DNA of 7,152 bases. It comes from Sphingopyxis sp. Its GTDB lineage: Bacteria > Pseudomonadota > Alphaproteobacteria > Sphingomonadales > Sphingomonadaceae. The position numbers were made by a program, and so were the translations under genes. This document shows positions 5,066-7,152 of this stretch, piece after piece. Location: positions 1-7,152 of the forward strand of contig JACEST010000100.1 in NCBI GenBank assembly GCA_013911715.1. The letters are read 5' to 3'. The notes beneath the pieces are model-generated. The model made no database searches. It saw nothing but the letters and a program-made list of their open reading frames with translations, and was not told where the DNA came from. Each line of letters begins with the position of its first letter. The stretch's first letter is position 1.

Positions 5066-5920
5066 ATGAACCGTATCAGTATCAGTCAGGCATGGGCCTA
5101 TGCCACCAGCTTTTTCTCGGACCAGCACAGCAACCACGCCGTGGTGATCATCGGCATCGGCGTTGTCGTGCCGACGGTGCTGCAGATATTGCTTGGTGGC
5201 GGCGCTGCCGCGCTCGATCCGGCGGCGCTGGCGTCGGGGGCCAATGCCTTCGCCGCGCTTGGTGCCACCGCCTTCCTGCTCGGCCTGATCGCCTTTGTCT
5301 TGCAAACCGGCAGCTATTTTGCGTCGTGGCGCATGGGTTTGATGCCGGGGCAGGAAAGCATCGGGTCGGCGATCAGCTATGGCATGGTTGCCGCGCTGCC
5401 CGTAATTTTGGTGTTTATCGGTTTCATCCTTGTCTTTGGCATAGTGTTCGGGGTGCTGTTTGGTGGCGCGATGATCCCGGCGCTGATCGGCGGGGATGCA
5501 TCGGCAGCCGGCGCTGCCGGAGCGGCTGGCATGGTGTTGCTGGCGCTGCCGCTGATCGTCGCGTTCGGCCTTTGGCTTTCTGCTCGCTTTTGCGTGATGG
5601 GCCCAATCATGGCGGCGGGCCGGTCGTATAATCCGCTGCCCGCGCTCGCCGAATCGTGGCGGATGACGGCGGCGTCGCAATGGAAGCTGATGGGTTATTT
5701 CTTGCTGCTGATCATCGTCGCAATGGTGCTGGGTGTAGTGCTGAGTCTGGTTTTTGGCGTATCGCTGCTGGCCGGTGGCGGAGCAGGCGCCGGCAGTGTG
5801 GTTTTGCTGACGATCATGAGCGCGCTGATCGGCATTCCCATCGCCTATCTCTATGTCGGTATCCCGGTCGGCATCTACAAAGCGCTTGGCGGCGACAATG
5901 CGAGCGACATTTTCGCTTAA
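5066..5920 (+). CDS. Multi-pass membrane protein, second member of the tandem pair
   Basis: A 284-residue integral membrane protein of unknown function, with hydrophobic segments at about 25-44, 64-82, 104-137, 155-178, 207-235 and 245-271. Between the fourth and fifth sits NPLPALAESWRMT (189-201), in the same place as NPLAAWREGWTLAKGN of the upstream protein. Both are preceded by an arginine-containing helix end ('ARTLLILPALADA' and 'ARFCVMGPIMAAG') and followed by a long hydrophobic run, so I infer a shared fold and distant paralogy. Gly/Ala-rich linkers (GGDASAAGAAGAAG, 142-155; AGGGAGAGS, 236-244) set it apart. It ends in GGDNASDIFA. It most resembles proteins annotated with a glycerophosphodiester phosphodiesterase membrane domain, but has no catalytic domain. 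Probably co-transcribed with the preceding gene; hemF lies convergent, 43 bases on. Confidence 0.82.
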   Translation: MNRISISQAWAYATSFFSDQHSNHAVVIIGIGVVVPTVLQILLGGGAAALDPAALASGANAFAALGATAFLLGLIAFVLQTGSYFASWRMGLMPGQESIGSAISYGMVAALPVILVFIGFILVFGIVFGVLFGGAMIPALIGGDASAAGAAGAAGMVLLALPLIVAFGLWLSARFCVMGPIMAAGRSYNPLPALAESWRMTAASQWKLMGYFLLLIIVAMVLGVVLSLVFGVSLLAGGGAGAGSVVLLTIMSALIGIPIAYLYVGIPVGIYKALGGDNASDIFA

Positions 5921-5926
5921 TGTTGC

Positions 5927-5970
5927 GGCCTGACCCGAGCGGGGATCGTTGGTCCGGAGCGGGTCAGGCC
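5927..5970. repeat. 11-bp inverted repeat at the convergent 3' ends, overlapping the hemF stop
   Basis: GGCCTGACCCG (5927-5937) is perfectly complementary to CGGGTCAGGCC (5960-5970) across a 22-base spacer. The right arm includes the hemF stop codon (5964-5966). No T-run follows on either strand, so it is not a classical intrinsic terminator, but a stem of this strength could stall polymerase or protect both 3' ends. Confidence 0.5.
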
Positions 5971-6824
5971 CATTTAGCGAGCGGCGGCAGGCTCATCAAA
6001 ATGGCGTCGATATTGCCGCCGGTCTTGAGCCCGAACAAGGTGCCGCGATCATAGACGAGGTTGAACTCGGCATAGCGGCCGCGCCACTGGTACAGATGTT
6101 CGAGCTCGGCATCGCCATATCCCTCGTTCATCCGGGCGCGGACGATGTGGGGGTAGGCGTCGAGAAAGGCTTCGCCGACATCGCGGGTCAGCTGAAAATT
6201 TCGGTCAAAGCTGGTGTCGTCGTTCACTTCCAGATGGTCATAGAAAATCCCGCCGACACCGCGCGCCACACCGCGGTGCGGGATAAAGAAATATTCCTCG
6301 GCCCACCGGCGATAGCGTTCGTACACGTCGGGACCATAAGGTGCGCACGCCGCGCGCAGGCGTGCGTGGAAGGCCGCGGTATCCTCGTCGCGCGGCAGGG
6401 CAGGGTTGAGGTCGGCCCCGCCGCCGAACCAGCGCTTGGTCGTGACCAGGAACCGAGTGTTCATATGGACGGCGGGCACATGCGGGTTGGCCATATGTGC
6501 GACCAGGCTGATGCCGGTGGCAAAGAAATTGGGATCGCCCTCGGCTCCGTGAATCGTCGCGGCAAATTCGGGCGCGAATTCGCCGCCGACGGTCGACACG
6601 TTGACACCGACTTTTTCGAATATCTTGCCCTTCATCACGCCGCGGACCCCGCCGCCGCCCGCGCCGGGTGCGAGTCCCGGGGCTTCACGGTCCCATGCGG
6701 TATAATCAAAGCTGGCACCGCTGCCTGCCTCGCGCTCGATGGCTTCGAATTCGGCGCAAATCCGGTCGCGTAGCGCTTCAAACCAGTCGCGCGCGGCCTG
6801 TTGCTGGGCGTCAAGGGCGATCAT
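5964..6824 (-). CDS. hemF: Oxygen-dependent coproporphyrinogen III oxidase
   Basis: A 286-residue cytoplasmic enzyme that uses O2 to decarboxylate two propionates of coproporphyrinogen III, giving protoporphyrinogen IX in haem synthesis. Full length for the family. Family landmarks: FEKVGVNVSTVGGEF (69-83), H110 in LVAHMANP, WFGGGADLNP (132-141), the signature region around RRWAEEYFF and HRGVARGVGGIFYD (172-196), and RGRYAEFNLVYDRGTLFGL (248-266). Two positions of the textbook signature differ: the cysteine usual after Trp is A175, and the glutamate usual in HRxExRG is V186. The rest is intact, so the enzyme is probably functional. The ATG overlaps the trmL stop as ATGA, indicating coupled translation. 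The gene needs oxygen, which fits an aerobic host. Confidence 0.96.
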   Translation of the reverse strand: MIALDAQQQAARDWFEALRDRICAEFEAIEREAGSGASFDYTAWDREAPGLAPGAGGGGVRGVMKGKIFEKVGVNVSTVGGEFAPEFAATIHGAEGDPNFFATGISLVAHMANPHVPAVHMNTRFLVTTKRWFGGGADLNPALPRDEDTAAFHARLRAACAPYGPDVYERYRRWAEEYFFIPHRGVARGVGGIFYDHLEVNDDTSFDRNFQLTRDVGEAFLDAYPHIVRARMNEGYGDAELEHLYQWRGRYAEFNLVYDRGTLFGLKTGGNIDAILMSLPPLAKWA

Positions 6825-7152
6825 GGCGCAAATCCTGTTGTCTGGCGAAGAGCTTCGGCCAGAGCGATGCCAGCGGCGACCGAGACATTCAAGGAGCGAA
6901 ATCCGGGGCGCAGCGGAATGACCACATGCGCATCGGCGGCGTCATGCACCTCGGGCGGCACCCCGCTGCTTTCATTGCCGAACAGCAGGCGGTCGTCGAC
7001 ATTAAAGGCGAAATCGAACAGCGGCTGGGCTCCGCGCGTTGTGAGCAAGACCAATCGTCCGCTGTCTTTGCTGGCGGCTTGAAAGGACTCCCAATCGGCA
7101 TGGCGCGCAATCTGCGCCTGTTCGGCATAATCCATGCCGGCGCGCTTCAGCC
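6821..7152 (-). CDS. trmL: tRNA (cytidine/uridine-2'-O)-methyltransferase TrmL, 5' end outside window
   Basis: About 110 C-terminal residues of a SPOUT-class methyltransferase that 2'-O-methylates the wobble nucleotide 34 of leucine tRNAs, using S-adenosylmethionine. The visible part begins LKRAGMDYAEQAQIARHADW, a typical TrmL stretch. The two knot motifs follow: LLFGNESSGVP, then IPLRPGFRSLNVSVAAGIAL with a closing helix (AEALRQT), which together form the SAM-binding trefoil knot. About 45 N-terminal residues are missing, judging by the usual size near 150-157. The Met at 7133-7135 is internal, since the frame and family similarity continue upstream to the window edge. Its TGA overlaps the hemF ATG by four bases, so the two form an operon. 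Confidence 0.93.
   Translation of the reverse strand, partial: LKRAGMDYAEQAQIARHADWESFQAASKDSGRLVLLTTRGAQPLFDFAFNVDDRLLFGNESSGVPPEVHDAADAHVVIPLRPGFRSLNVSVAAGIALAEALRQTTGFAP

Noticed and set aside
4943..5680. Minus-strand open frame of 245 codons opposite the membrane-protein pair, and its neighbour at 4468-5064
   Set aside because: Translations are dominated by Arg, His and Gln, typical of the complement of hydrophobic-protein codons; no motif or start signal.
5949..6773. Plus-strand open frame of 274 codons opposite hemF
   Set aside because: Lies antisense to a complete HemF with all family landmarks; no recognisable domain.

Overview
The window is GC-rich, densely coding chromosomal DNA. 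Gene content and protein style point to an alphaproteobacterium of the Sphingomonadales, most like Sphingopyxis/Sphingomonas. That assignment rests on recognising the proteins (the argF-hslO junction, a sphingomonad-type DUF3617-like secreted protein, a CX14CX2C QueE, HemF and TrmL) and not on a database search. I see no insertion sequence, phage gene, CRISPR array, rRNA or tRNA.

Left block, plus strand (1-3098): the 3' end of argF (ornithine carbamoyltransferase) overlaps the start of hslO (redox chaperone Hsp33) by four bases. After a 112-base gap with a possible promoter comes a small secreted cysteine-containing protein. A 161-base leader follows, holding a terminator-like hairpin preceded by competing helices and a possible 14-codon mini-ORF. 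Then come queC and queE, only 2 bases apart, which make 7-cyano-7-deazaguanine, the precursor of queuosine in the tRNA wobble position.

Middle block, minus strand (3193-4161): lipB (octanoyltransferase, first step of lipoate attachment) is followed 9 bases later by a small acidic lipoprotein gene of unknown role. Nested inverted repeats (3105-3188) lie between this pair and the convergent queE.

Right block: divergent from lipB, on the plus strand, two multi-pass membrane proteins (4282-5025 and 5066-5920) look like distant paralogues of the GPDPase membrane-domain/YciC type. Convergent to them, on the minus strand, are trmL (wobble-base tRNA methyltransferase, cut by the window edge) and hemF (oxygen-dependent coproporphyrinogen oxidase), which overlap by four bases. 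An 11-bp inverted repeat marks the convergent 3' ends.

Most of the window is housekeeping metabolism: arginine, queuosine, lipoate, haem and tRNA modification. The best candidates for something undescribed are the RNA leader in front of queC, the lipoprotein tied to lipB, and the tandem membrane-protein pair.
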